Below the pieces are notes generated by a model that was not told the origin of the DNA, ran no database searches, and was given only the letters and a program-made list of their open reading frames with translations. From Gordonia sp. SL306 (GTDB lineage: Bacteria > Actinomycetota > Actinomycetes > Mycobacteriales > Mycobacteriaceae), in NCBI RefSeq assembly GCF_026625785.1, contig NZ_CP113063.1, forward strand, positions 1,674,001-1,738,000: a DNA stretch of 64,000 nt, read 5' to 3'. This document shows positions 8,921 through 17,260 of this stretch, piece after piece (the stretch's first letter is position 1; each line of letters begins with the position of its first letter). The position numbers and the translations under genes are program-made.

Positions 8921-10156
8921 TCAGATCAGCGCGTAGCGGATCGGCAGATGTTTCAGCCCGCCGACGAACGTGGTGGCCGTGCGTTCCGGATCCCCTGCCG
9001 GTTCCACACCTTTCAGCCGCGGCAGCAGTTCGGTGAAGAAACTGTTGACCTCCATCCGTGCGAGAGCGGCGCCCAGGCAGAAATGCACACCGAACCCGAA
9101 CGCCACGTGCTTGTTGATCTCGCGGGAGACGTCGAACCGGAACGGATCGGTGAAGGCTTCCTCGTCCCGGTTGCCCGACACGTAGGACAGCAGGAGCGAA
9201 TCACCGGCCGCGATGGGAACCCCACCCAGCTCGGTGTCCTCGGCTGCGGTACGCATGAAGGCCTTCACCGGTGTCACCCAACGGATCATCTCTTCGGTCG
9301 CCTGCGGCATCAGATCGAGATCGTCGGTCAACCGACGCCGCTCCCCGGGGTGTTCGATCAACGCCTGCATACCACCGGAGATCGTCGACGTGGTGGTGTC
9401 GTGTCCGGCGGTCGCGATGAGTGCGTAGTACGACACCAGGTCGATGTCGCCGAGCGGTTCACCGTTCACCACGGCATTGGCGATCGTCGAGGCCATGTCG
9501 CCGGTCGGCTGTGCACGCCGCTGAGCGGCCAACGTACTGAAGTACTCGAACATGTCGAGCAGGGCGGCCATCTGCTCGTCCGGGCTGGTGCTGCGCTGGA
9601 ACTCGGAATCCTGCGAGCCCACCAGTTCCTGGGTCAGTTCGAGCATGCGGGGTAGGTCCGACTCGGGCACGCCGAGCAGCGACATGATCACGAAGAGTGG
9701 GAAGTTGACCGCCACCTCCTGCACGAAGTCACACTCCCCTCCCGCGTCACGCAGCTTCTCGACGTGAATCCGGGCGAGTTCGTCGATGCGTTCCTTCATC
9801 GCCTTCAGAGCCTTGGGACGGAACCAGTCGAGTGCGACGGCCCGCATCACACGGTGCTCGGGATCGTCCATGTGGATGAGCGTGCGGATCTGCGCGGCCG
9901 CCTGCAGTTCTTCTTCCTGTGCGGTCATGAGAACCGGCCGAGGGGCGTTCGTGAAAAGATTGTTCGCCCGCTCGACGGTCATGATGTCGGCATGTTTGGT
10001 GACCGCCCAGAACGGGTTGTATCCGGGGGCGTCGACATAGGAGACGGGCGCCGCCCTCCGCAGCTGCGTCAGCGCGGCATGGATGCGGGTCTCGTCGGCA
10101 TATGCCTTGGGATCGGCGACACTACGCGCCGCCTCGTCGATGGTGGGTGCACTCAT
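8921..10156 (-). CDS. Cytochrome P450
   Basis: A soluble 411-aa P450. AGHDTT at 250-255 is the oxygen-activating I-helix motif, EMIR at 289-292 the ExxR motif, and FGFGVHFCLG carries the heme-ligand Cys360. ATG 10156 is favoured because CGAGGAG lies 6 bases upstream; the longer form from 10219 begins inside the probable operator. The CYP family cannot be fixed by eye. It is divergent from a TetR regulator and lies in an acyl-CoA catabolic region, so hydroxylation of a terpenoid, alicyclic or steroid substrate is plausible. A ferredoxin partner is not in the window. Confidence 0.92.
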   Translation of the reverse strand: MSAPTIDEAARSVADPKAYADETRIHAALTQLRRAAPVSYVDAPGYNPFWAVTKHADIMTVERANNLFTNAPRPVLMTAQEEELQAAAQIRTLIHMDDPEHRVMRAVALDWFRPKALKAMKERIDELARIHVEKLRDAGGECDFVQEVAVNFPLFVIMSLLGVPESDLPRMLELTQELVGSQDSEFQRSTSPDEQMAALLDMFEYFSTLAAQRRAQPTGDMASTIANAVVNGEPLGDIDLVSYYALIATAGHDTTTSTISGGMQALIEHPGERRRLTDDLDLMPQATEEMIRWVTPVKAFMRTAAEDTELGGVPIAAGDSLLLSYVSGNRDEEAFTDPFRFDVSREINKHVAFGFGVHFCLGAALARMEVNSFFTELLPRLKGVEPAGDPERTATTFVGGLKHLPIRYALI

Positions 10157-10218
10157 CCGTGACTCCTCGGGGCTGGTGGTGGCCGGGCGGCGAGTCGACC
10201 CCAGCTCGGCCCGTTGCA

Positions 10219-10240
10219 CTTACAGTAAGGTAAAACTACA
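10219..10240. promoter_or_regulatory. Candidate TetR operator between P450 and its regulator
   Basis: CTTACAGTAAG (10219-10229) is a perfect 11-bp palindrome, followed by AACTACA (10234-10240). The TTACWGTAA core and the following AACTACA both recur at 8224-8240. Placement in the divergent promoter of the P450 and the TetR gene suggests autoregulation. Confidence 0.5.
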
Positions 10241-10315
10241 CCGATTTCCCGCCGGGTCGAAAGGCTTTGCCGACGGCATCGGCGGGTCGGCGCACGTCGC
10301 GGATACGATGCGACC

Positions 10316-10975
10316 ATGGCAAAGCCGTTGATCCCGGTGGAGACGATCTACGAGCGCGCACTCGTCTTGCTGGACGAAGAGGGCGACAGCGCCTTGAGTA
10401 CGCGCCGTCTGGCCGCCGACCTCAGGATCTCCACCCGCACGCTGTATCAGCAGGTCGGAAACCGGGAGAACCTGATCCGTACACTCGTTGCCCGACATCT
10501 CTCCCGGCTGCGGCTCGAGTTCCACGAGCACGGCGATTGGGAGACGACCGCACTGCAGTGGTGCCTCGGGTTACACGACGCTCTACGCGCGCATCCCCAT
10601 CTCACCGAGCTGATGACGATCGACGACGGCGACGCGGTGATGGAGTACGTCAGCGAATTGGTCGCCGCCACGCGCAAGGAGGGTTTCGATCCCCCACTGG
10701 CCGACGAATGCTGTCGGGCACTCGTAGGTCTCACCATCAACCACACGATCATGGAGGTCCGCGGTATGCACGACACCAAGCTCTCGGAGCGCGACCCCGG
10801 GTCGGCGGCGAAGACCGAGGCCAGCTTCGTCCAATCGATCCGTTGGATACTCGCCGGTGTCCGCGCCGAGGTCACATCGGCGCGCCCCACGTCCACCCGA
10901 GCACCGAGAAAGCCCCGTAAGGCTGCGTCGTCGCGGACGGCGCAGCGTCCCGCCTCCACGAAAGCCGGCCGATGA
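10316..10975 (+). CDS. TetR family transcriptional regulator
   Basis: A 219-aa TetR-type repressor with an N-terminal helix-turn-helix (STRRLAADLRISTRTLYQQVGNR, about residues 28-50) and a helical ligand domain. The last ~35 residues form a Lys/Arg/Ser/Thr/Ala/Pro-rich tail, not part of the normal fold, that resembles mycobacterial DNA-binding tails. Divergent from the P450; it overlaps the following crotonase by 4 bp, so regulator and enzyme are coupled. The likely effector is a CoA ester or substrate of the surrounding pathway. Confidence 0.88.
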   Translation: MAKPLIPVETIYERALVLLDEEGDSALSTRRLAADLRISTRTLYQQVGNRENLIRTLVARHLSRLRLEFHEHGDWETTALQWCLGLHDALRAHPHLTELMTIDDGDAVMEYVSELVAATRKEGFDPPLADECCRALVGLTINHTIMEVRGMHDTKLSERDPGSAAKTEASFVQSIRWILAGVRAEVTSARPTSTRAPRKPRKAASSRTAQRPASTKAGR

Positions 10976-11757
10976 ATCTGCTCGTCGAGACCCACAACCG
11001 GGTACGCACACTGACATTCAACCGCCCCGACGCCCTCAATGCGTTCGACGAGGCGCTCTACGATGCGACCGCGCAGGCACTCATCGACGCCGCCGACGAC
11101 CCCGAGGTCGCCGTCGTGCTCCTGACCGGCACGGGCCGGGCCTTCACTGCCGGAACGGATCTGAAGGAGATGGCGCAACGCGTCGGCGATCCCGACTTCG
11201 TGCCGGGGCGATACGGATTCCCTGGTCTCATCGACGCGCTCGTCGCCTTTCCCAAGCCGCTGATCTGCGCCGTCAACGGACTCGGACTCGGGCTGGGAAC
11301 CACCATCCTCGGCTTCGCCGATCTCGTCTTCGTGTCGACCGCAGCGCGGTTCAAGTGCCCGTTCACCAGCCTCGGGGTCGCACCCGAGGCGGCGTCCTCC
11401 TACCTGCTGCCCCGCCTACTCGGCCGACAGGATGCGGCCTGGGTACTGATGTCGTCGGAGTGGATCTCTGCCGAGCAGGCGGTGGAGATCGGCCTGGCGT
11501 GGCGCCTCTGCGAGCCGGAGGAATTGCTCGGCGTCGCGACCAGACATGCCGAACAGCTTGCGCAACAGCCGATCTCCAGCCTGATCGCGGTGAAGCGAAC
11601 GATGACCGAGCCCATCAGAGAACAGATCGATGCGGCCCGTGACCGCGAGAACGCGGCCTTCGCCGAGTTGATGGGTGGCCCGGCGAACACCGAGGCGCTC
11701 ACCGCCTTCGCCGAGGGCCGCGCCCCCGACTTCACCGGGTTGCCGGCCGGAGCGTGA
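10972..11757 (+). CDS. Enoyl-CoA hydratase/isomerase family protein (isomerase-like)
   Basis: A 261-aa crotonase. TFNRPDALNAFDE and NGLGLGLGTTI mark the fold; the stretch VAPEAASSYLLPRLLG is typical of enoyl-CoA delta-isomerase-like members. The canonical hydratase glutamates are replaced by T and F. It is coupled (ATGA) to the TetR gene, which probably controls it. A role in moving a double bond during degradation of an unsaturated or alicyclic acyl-CoA is possible. Confidence 0.88.
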   Translation: MNLLVETHNRVRTLTFNRPDALNAFDEALYDATAQALIDAADDPEVAVVLLTGTGRAFTAGTDLKEMAQRVGDPDFVPGRYGFPGLIDALVAFPKPLICAVNGLGLGLGTTILGFADLVFVSTAARFKCPFTSLGVAPEAASSYLLPRLLGRQDAAWVLMSSEWISAEQAVEIGLAWRLCEPEELLGVATRHAEQLAQQPISSLIAVKRTMTEPIREQIDAARDRENAAFAELMGGPANTEALTAFAEGRAPDFTGLPAGA

Positions 11758-11775
11758 CGCACCGGCGTACCCGCG

Positions 11776-12570
11776 TCACTCGTCGCTGGTGACCAATCGG
11801 TCGCCGGGCGCCAGTTCGGTTGCCGCGACACCGTGTTCGGCGGCCTCGCGGACGAATGCGGCTCCCGGATCGTGGAACAACTCGGGGCGCATCCGGTCGA
11901 GTCCGATCGGCCACAGGGTGCCGTAGTGGATCGGGACCGCTCGTCGCGCACCGATCATCTCGGCGGCGGCCACGGCGCGGACGGGATTCAGGTGTCCGGC
12001 ACCCAGAGTCGGACCCCACCCACCGACCGGGAGCAGCGCCAGATCGGGCTCCCGGACCCACTTCCCGAGGTCGGGATAGAGGTCGGTGTCCCCGGCGAAG
12101 TACGTTGTCGAATCACCGACGACGACATAGCCGAGGGCCGACGTCACATGTGGGCCGTGGCGCCAGCGGCGGCCGTCGTGCTCGGCGGGTACCGCACGGA
12201 TGACGACCTCTCCGATCGGCACCTCGTCGCCTGGTCCCACCTCGATCAGCCTCGCCCCCAACTCCCGGAGCGCGGGCATGGCATCCGGGGCATGCCGTGG
12301 CAGCACGATCGGGACGTCGGCGTCGAGCATGCGCAGCGACGGCAGGTGCGTGTGGTCGGCGTGGAGATGCGAGAGCAGGACGACGTCGGCGGCCGCGACG
12401 TCGGCGTCATCCGGGATCGGCCCGCGACGGCGTCGAAGGTGCGCCACCCGGGCCGTCAGGACCGGGTCGGTCAGCACCGACGTCCCGCGATCAGAGATCA
12501 GAGTGGTCGCGTGCCCGAGCCATCGCATCGAGGACCGATACCCCGCTCGGTCGTCCGATGTGCCGTTCAT
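11776..12570 (-). CDS. MBL-fold metal-dependent hydrolase
   Basis: A 264-aa metallo-beta-lactamase-fold protein of the UlaG/RomA-like branch. HLHADH at 68-73 is the main metal motif, with a later AGDTDLY and the C-terminal IHYGT histidine. ATG 12570 was used; ATG 12528, giving MRWLGHATTL, matches the usual start of this subfamily and may be the true start. It is divergent from the phosphodiesterase gene with only 34-76 bp between. Substrate is unknown; lactones, phosphodiesters and N-acyl-phospholipids are cleaved by relatives. Confidence 0.85.
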   Translation of the reverse strand: MNGTSDDRAGYRSSMRWLGHATTLISDRGTSVLTDPVLTARVAHLRRRRGPIPDDADVAAADVVLLSHLHADHTHLPSLRMLDADVPIVLPRHAPDAMPALRELGARLIEVGPGDEVPIGEVVIRAVPAEHDGRRWRHGPHVTSALGYVVVGDSTTYFAGDTDLYPDLGKWVREPDLALLPVGGWGPTLGAGHLNPVRAVAAAEMIGARRAVPIHYGTLWPIGLDRMRPELFHDPGAAFVREAAEHGVAATELAPGDRLVTSDE

Positions 12571-12604
12571 CCCATTACGATCCCAAGGCAAGCGAAAGGA
12601 CGCC

Positions 12605-14608
12605 ATGCGAAGCACCGCACGAGCCCTCGGCATCGCGATCGAGTTGATCGTCCTGTGGCTGACGTCCGCTCTGGCCATGCTGGTCCTCGATATGGCGTTC
12701 GGGGGCGTCACACTCGACACGGTCACCGTGGACGGACACGCCACCACGCTGCCGGCCGCACTCGTCCTCGCATTGGTGTTCGGTCTGCTCACCGCGATCC
12801 TCTGGCCGGCGATCGTCCGGCTGATGTCGTGGATCGGCCCGGTCGTGCTGTTCCTCCTCGTCTTCGTGGCGAACGGTCTGCTGCTGATGCTGTCGCTCGT
12901 CCTGGTACCGGTGGCAACCGTCGACCGGACCTTCGACCTCTTCGTCATGGCCGCCTTGTTGTCACTGTTCACCTCGGTCGTCGGCGGCATCATCGCCTCA
13001 CGCTCGGATACGTCCTATCGGCTGATGCAGGTGCGTCGGCAGCGGTTCCGACGACGCCATACGTCCGGGTCGACGGAGGAAGCCGGACTGCTGTGCCTGC
13101 AGATCGACGGGCTCGGTCATGAGGTCTTGCGACGTGCGATCGCCGACGGGGTGACGCCGACCATCGCGAAACTGGTGCGGGAGTCCCATCGGCTGGTGCC
13201 CTGGCACACCGATTGGAGCAGCCAGACCGGGGCGTCCCAGCTCGGCATCCTGCACGGCTCGAATCACAACGTGCCAGCCTTCCGGTGGTTCGACAAGGCG
13301 ACCGGGACGATCTCGGTGTTCAGCAACCCGCGGGACAACGAGCAGCGTGAGATCGAACGGTCGGACCTGCCGGGTCTGCTCGCGGTCGATGGCGCGAGTC
13401 GCGGCAACCTGTTCACCGGCGGTGCCGACGACAACGTCCTCGTGGTCAGCCGCATGCGCGGTGCGCGACTCGGCGGCGGAGCCGGCTACTCGTCCTACTT
13501 CGTCGATCCGTCGAGCGCGCTGCGCACCGTCGTCCGGATGATCGCCGAGGTTCAACGTGAGCTCCGACAGTCGCTGCATCAGCGCCGGCGCGACATCCGG
13601 CCGCGGGTGCCGCGCGGTGGCGTGTATCCGTTCGTCCGTGCGTTCACCACGGTCGTCGCCACCGATGTCACCGTGGCGGCCGTGGTCCGCGACCTCATCG
13701 ACGGCCGCGGCATCATCTACGCGGATCTGATCGGCTACGACGAGGTGTCCCACCACTCCGGCATCTCGCGGCCGGAAACCCTTGCGGTGCTGACCAAGAT
13801 CGACGAGACGGTCCGCCTGCTATTGGCCGTCGTCGAGCAGGCCGACCGCGACTACCACGTGGTGCTCCTCTCCGACCACGGCCAGAGTCAGGGAGCCACA
13901 TTCGCCGACCGATACGGGGAGAGCCTGCCCCAACTGGTGCACCGCCTGTGCGGAGATCCCGCGCATCCGGAGACCGACGACGACTCCCACCGGACCTACG
14001 CCGAGGGCCAGCTCTACGCAACCGCGAGCATCCGCCCGTCGAACCTGCCGGAGGAGCCGGTGGTCGACACCGACGCCCCGGTGGTGCTCGGTTCCGGGAA
14101 CCTCGGACTGATCAGCTTTCCGGCCATCCCGGGACGTGCCGACACCGCGTCGATCGAGGCCGCGTATCCGGGTCTCGTCGATGCCTTACGCCACCATCCC
14201 GGGATCGGTTTCCTGCTGATCTCTCGCCCCGCGGGCGGATCCGTGGTGCTCGGCGACGGCGGGACCGTCGACGTCGCGACCGGCGCCGTGACCGGCATCG
14301 ATCCGTTACGCGACTTCGGTCCAGACGCCCTCGAGAAGATCAGGCGGACAGATGGTTTCGACAACGTCGCGGACATCATGGTCGGCGGGGCGTACTGGCC
14401 CGAGACCGACGAGGTGGCGGCATTCGAAGAACAGGTCGGCTCACACGGCGGCATGGGCGGGCCGCAGAGCACACCGTTCCTGCTCCATCCGGTCGGACTA
14501 CCCGATCCCCCGAATCCGTTGCACGGCGCCGAAGCCCTGCACCGGGTACTGGCCGGCTGGCGGGACAACACAGCCAACGCACAGCGAGCGAGCAGTTCGT
14601 TTCGTTAG
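12605..14608 (+). CDS. Membrane-anchored type I phosphodiesterase/alkaline-phosphatase-superfamily protein with holin-like N-terminus
   Basis: A 667-aa fusion. The first ~140 residues hold about four hydrophobic helices resembling the small holin-IV-type membrane domain. After a basic linker (RRQRFRRR) comes an alkaline-phosphatase-superfamily catalytic domain: LLCLQIDGLGHEVL near residue 162 carries the first metal aspartate, TDWSSQTGASQ is the nucleophile region, and LSDHGQSQG supplies the late Asp-His pair. ATG follows GAAAGGAC. It probably cleaves a phosphodiester at the membrane, perhaps in a lipid or cell-envelope polymer. Confidence 0.85.
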   Translation: MRSTARALGIAIELIVLWLTSALAMLVLDMAFGGVTLDTVTVDGHATTLPAALVLALVFGLLTAILWPAIVRLMSWIGPVVLFLLVFVANGLLLMLSLVLVPVATVDRTFDLFVMAALLSLFTSVVGGIIASRSDTSYRLMQVRRQRFRRRHTSGSTEEAGLLCLQIDGLGHEVLRRAIADGVTPTIAKLVRESHRLVPWHTDWSSQTGASQLGILHGSNHNVPAFRWFDKATGTISVFSNPRDNEQREIERSDLPGLLAVDGASRGNLFTGGADDNVLVVSRMRGARLGGGAGYSSYFVDPSSALRTVVRMIAEVQRELRQSLHQRRRDIRPRVPRGGVYPFVRAFTTVVATDVTVAAVVRDLIDGRGIIYADLIGYDEVSHHSGISRPETLAVLTKIDETVRLLLAVVEQADRDYHVVLLSDHGQSQGATFADRYGESLPQLVHRLCGDPAHPETDDDSHRTYAEGQLYATASIRPSNLPEEPVVDTDAPVVLGSGNLGLISFPAIPGRADTASIEAAYPGLVDALRHHPGIGFLLISRPAGGSVVLGDGGTVDVATGAVTGIDPLRDFGPDALEKIRRTDGFDNVADIMVGGAYWPETDEVAAFEEQVGSHGGMGGPQSTPFLLHPVGLPDPPNPLHGAEALHRVLAGWRDNTANAQRASSSFR

Positions 14609-14617
14609 CGTGGTGGC

Positions 14618-15280
14618 ATGACGAACACCCTGGACACCGACCCCGTCGCCGCCACGATCACCCGGCTGTACGACCAGGCCACCGCCCAGTTCGCCGATCG
14701 ACCACCGCGCCGACCCGACGGCCCCCGCGCCGCGCCTGCCGGGACCGCTGCCGAACGCGCCGATGCCGCGCAGGACTGGTACATGCCCGTGAGCCCGATG
14801 GCCGGCCGGCTCATGTACTCGCTGATCCGTGCGACCCGACCCGTCACCGTCGTCGAATTCGGGATGTCCTACGGCATCTCGACCCTTCACCTCGCGGCGG
14901 CCGTGCGTGACAACGGTGTCGGCCACGTCTACACCACCGAGCTGAACGCGAAGAAGATCGAGACCGCATCGGCGACCTTCGCCGACGTCGGACTCGACGA
15001 CGTGATCACCGTGCTCGACGGTGACGCGCTCGAAACCCTCGCCGCCGTGGAGGGCGAGATCGGTTTCGTGTTCATGGACGGATGGAAAGAGATCTACCTG
15101 CCCGTACTGCAGCTACTCGAGCCCCGGTTACCAACCGGCGCACTGATCGTCGCCGACAACACCGAGAGCCCCGACACCGCCGACTACCTCGAGAGGGTCC
15201 GGCGACCCGAGAACGGCTACACGAGTGTCAATTTCCCCGGCAAGGGAAACGACACCATGGAGCTGTCGTGTCGAGTGTGA
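14618..15280 (+). CDS. Class I SAM-dependent O-methyltransferase
   Basis: A 220-aa methyltransferase of the catechol/caffeoyl-CoA O-methyltransferase family. VVEFGMSYGISTLHLA (about residues 82-97) is the SAM-binding motif I, and VFMDGWKEIYLPVLQLL the metal-binding and catalytic motif. It starts 9 bp after the phosphodiesterase gene. Methylation of a phenolic or carboxylate oxygen is likely; the substrate is not evident. Confidence 0.87.
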   Translation: MTNTLDTDPVAATITRLYDQATAQFADRPPRRPDGPRAAPAGTAAERADAAQDWYMPVSPMAGRLMYSLIRATRPVTVVEFGMSYGISTLHLAAAVRDNGVGHVYTTELNAKKIETASATFADVGLDDVITVLDGDALETLAAVEGEIGFVFMDGWKEIYLPVLQLLEPRLPTGALIVADNTESPDTADYLERVRRPENGYTSVNFPGKGNDTMELSCRV

Positions 15281-15281
15281 G

Positions 15282-15308
15282 GCCGGTCGGGTGTGAGGCC
15301 CGACCGGC
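15282..15308. terminator. Bidirectional hairpin terminator
   Basis: Perfect 10-bp arms (GCCGGTCGGG / CCCGACCGGC) with a 7-nt loop, placed between the convergent methyltransferase and SnoaL-like genes. There is no clear U-tract, as is common in high-GC actinobacteria. Confidence 0.65.
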
Positions 15309-15314
15309 GCGACA

Positions 15315-15713
15315 TCATCCCTCGCCGGCCGCGGCCGAACTCACGATCTGCTCGAAGCGAGCACCCATCTCGCGGGCCAGCGCCTCGGCGGCCCGGAGCG
15401 GGCGCACCATCACCATGAAGTCGACGATCTTCCCGTCGTCGTCGAAGTGCAGGAAGTCGCAACCCGTGATGGCCAGGCCGTCGACCTTCGCCTCGAACAC
15501 CAGCGCGTGATCGACCGATCCCGGGCCACCGATCTCACGCACGTAGTTGAAGTCCTCGAACACCTCGATGACCGCACGCAAGATCGCCGACGTGATGGCC
15601 TTTCCCTCGTAAGGCTTGAACGCGACGGGACTGCGGAACACCACGTCGTCGGCGAGCATCGCCTCCACGGCGTCCAGGTCGCGGGCGTCGATGGCCTCAC
15701 GGAAACTCGGCAT
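15315..15713 (-). CDS. SnoaL-like (NTF2 fold) family protein
   Basis: A 132-aa small cone-fold protein: FREAIDARDLDAVEAMLADDVVFRSPV at the N-terminus and a central FDDDGKIVDFMVMVRPL segment typical of SnoaL_2 proteins. ATG 15713 is preceded directly by an in-frame GTG. Function is unknown; members are often isomerase-like or ligand-binding. It lies downstream of the SDR gene on the same strand. Confidence 0.78.
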   Translation of the reverse strand: MPSFREAIDARDLDAVEAMLADDVVFRSPVAFKPYEGKAITSAILRAVIEVFEDFNYVREIGGPGSVDHALVFEAKVDGLAITGCDFLHFDDDGKIVDFMVMVRPLRAAEALAREMGARFEQIVSSAAAGEG

Positions 15714-15798
15714 CACGGATCCTCTCGATCGGTCGGTCGCACCCGCGGATCGGGACGACGTGACAGCTCAATACTGCCTGCCCCCAATACTGCATCCG

Positions 15799-16659
15799 TC
15801 AGTACTGGGCCACCCGACCCTCGCGTGGAGCCCGATACATCGTCCACAGGAAGCGTGGAACCGATCGCAACGGCAACGGCCGCGGCCAATCGCCCGGCCG
15901 GATGAGCGCATCGGTACCGCCGTCGACGACGATCACGCTCCCGACCAGGAAGTCCGCGGCCGGCGACAGCATCGTCATGACCCATTCGGCGATCTGCTCG
16001 GCCGTGCCGAACCGGCGGCTCGGCAGCGGAAACGCCCGCACCTGCGACCCGGTTCCGCTGTCGAGCTGAGACTGCAGCAGGGGGGTCATCACCGGGCCCG
16101 GCGCGATCACATTCAGACGGACACCCTCGCCTGCCCAGTCGTCGCTCACCGCTCGTGCCCGGCACCAGTGCGTCACCGCGATCTTCGACGCGGCGTACGC
16201 GACCGGGCCCGAGACACCTCTCCGACGACGGATCTGCCGCACGGCCGCGTCGAGTTCTCCGCCGATCAGGCGACGGACAGCTCGTTTCGGCACCATCGGC
16301 GTCGTGGTGGTCGAGTTGGAACCGAAGACCACGACCTTGGCGTCACCGGCCGCGGCGAACGCCGCCTGCCAGGAGTCGAGGAGTTCGGTGACGCCGAGAA
16401 CGTTGACCTCGGCGATCATGCGCTCGCGGCCTGCGCCCGGACCGAGTCCCGCTGCCATGACCGCACCGTCGAGGCGCCCACCGGCCAGATCGCCGACCTC
16501 GGCGATCGCGGCTCGACGGCCATCCGAGGTCGACAGATCCGCGATCACCTCGACATCTCGCAGGTCGACCCCGATCACGCTGTTGCCCGCCGCACGCAGC
16601 CGCTCGGCGCAGGCCTTGCCGATGCCCGACGCAGCACCGGTCACCACATACGTCCCCAT
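15799..16659 (-). CDS. Short-chain dehydrogenase/reductase (hydroxysteroid-dehydrogenase-like)
   Basis: A 286-aa classical SDR. TGAASGIG at 7-14 is the cofactor motif, and Y155-x3-K159 (YAASK) with the upstream serine-rich FGSNSTTT supplies the catalytic triad. An acidic residue after beta-2 (VDLRD) suggests NAD(H). The layout with a mid-protein insertion resembles 3-alpha-hydroxysteroid dehydrogenase/carbonyl reductase types. It follows the MarR gene by 14 bp, so the two are probably co-transcribed. Confidence 0.87.
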   Translation of the reverse strand: MGTYVVTGAASGIGKACAERLRAAGNSVIGVDLRDVEVIADLSTSDGRRAAIAEVGDLAGGRLDGAVMAAGLGPGAGRERMIAEVNVLGVTELLDSWQAAFAAAGDAKVVVFGSNSTTTTPMVPKRAVRRLIGGELDAAVRQIRRRRGVSGPVAYAASKIAVTHWCRARAVSDDWAGEGVRLNVIAPGPVMTPLLQSQLDSGTGSQVRAFPLPSRRFGTAEQIAEWVMTMLSPAADFLVGSVIVVDGGTDALIRPGDWPRPLPLRSVPRFLWTMYRAPREGRVAQY

Positions 16660-16673
16660 TGACTCCCTCGCGG

Positions 16674-17162
16674 TCAGTGCGCGTGCTGGCGCGCGGCGTG
16701 CTGCTCATCCTGCCGAGCCGTGGTGCGTTCGTAGGCGTCGTTGAACGCCCGGAGCTCGTGCAGCAGGGTATCCGGTGAGCCCGGCGCGAGATCGGCGAAG
16801 ACGCGGATCAGGCGGTCGGCCCGTCGCATCCCGTCGTGTTCGAACGCATCGAGGCCTGCGGCAGTGGGCCGGATGAGCCGGCTGATCTGCCCCTCGACCT
16901 CGAATCGCTCGAGGTAACCGTGTTTGATCGCCGCGTTCACCTGCCGGTTGACCGTCGATTGTTCGAGATCGAGTTCTTCGCTGAGTTCCCGAAGGGTTCG
17001 CGGCCGGTCGTCGGAGAGCACCCACAGAATCGCGAAAGCCGATGCCTCGAGCTGGGTGCCCGGAACGACGTTGGTCTTGCGCCGACCCATCCGCAACAGC
17101 TCTTCGGCCAGGTCACGGTAGACGGGCGACGGCCAGAACGATGCGTCACCGGCACCTGACAT
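16674..17162 (-). CDS. MarR family transcriptional regulator
   Basis: A 162-aa MarR-type winged-helix repressor. TLRELSEELDLEQSTVNRQVNAAIKHGYLERF (about residues 58-89) is the DNA-binding helix-turn-helix and wing. The start ATG follows TTGGAGAC. It is divergent from an MFS exporter and is clearly paralogous to the regulator at 58214-58693, which also faces an MFS exporter. It probably represses the exporter and is released by its toxic substrate. Confidence 0.9.
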   Translation of the reverse strand: MSGAGDASFWPSPVYRDLAEELLRMGRRKTNVVPGTQLEASAFAILWVLSDDRPRTLRELSEELDLEQSTVNRQVNAAIKHGYLERFEVEGQISRLIRPTAAGLDAFEHDGMRRADRLIRVFADLAPGSPDTLLHELRAFNDAYERTTARQDEQHAARQHAH

Positions 17163-17176
17163 GTCTCCAACCTTCC

Positions 17177-17240
17177 GTCCGATATATCGGACAATCTACG
17201 CATAATTTGGCGTATGCACCATACATATGTAGGCTACATA
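17177..17240. promoter_or_regulatory. Divergent MarR/MFS promoter with palindromes
   Basis: GTCCGATATATCGGAC (17177-17192) is a perfect 16-bp palindrome, and TATGTAG-G-CTACATA (17226-17240) a perfect 15-bp one. The string GCACCATACATATGTAGG (17216-17233) is repeated exactly in the paralogous promoter near 58.75 kb. Both palindromes are candidate MarR operators and lie upstream of the exporter start. Confidence 0.65.
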
Positions 17241-17260
17241 CCCTACGAGGAGGATGCCAC

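Noticed and set aside
12200..12604. Upstream extension of the phosphodiesterase reading frame
   Set aside because: It overlaps the MBL-hydrolase gene in antisense, is Arg/Ser/Pro-rich, and a ribosome site (GAAAGGAC) precedes the ATG at 12605.
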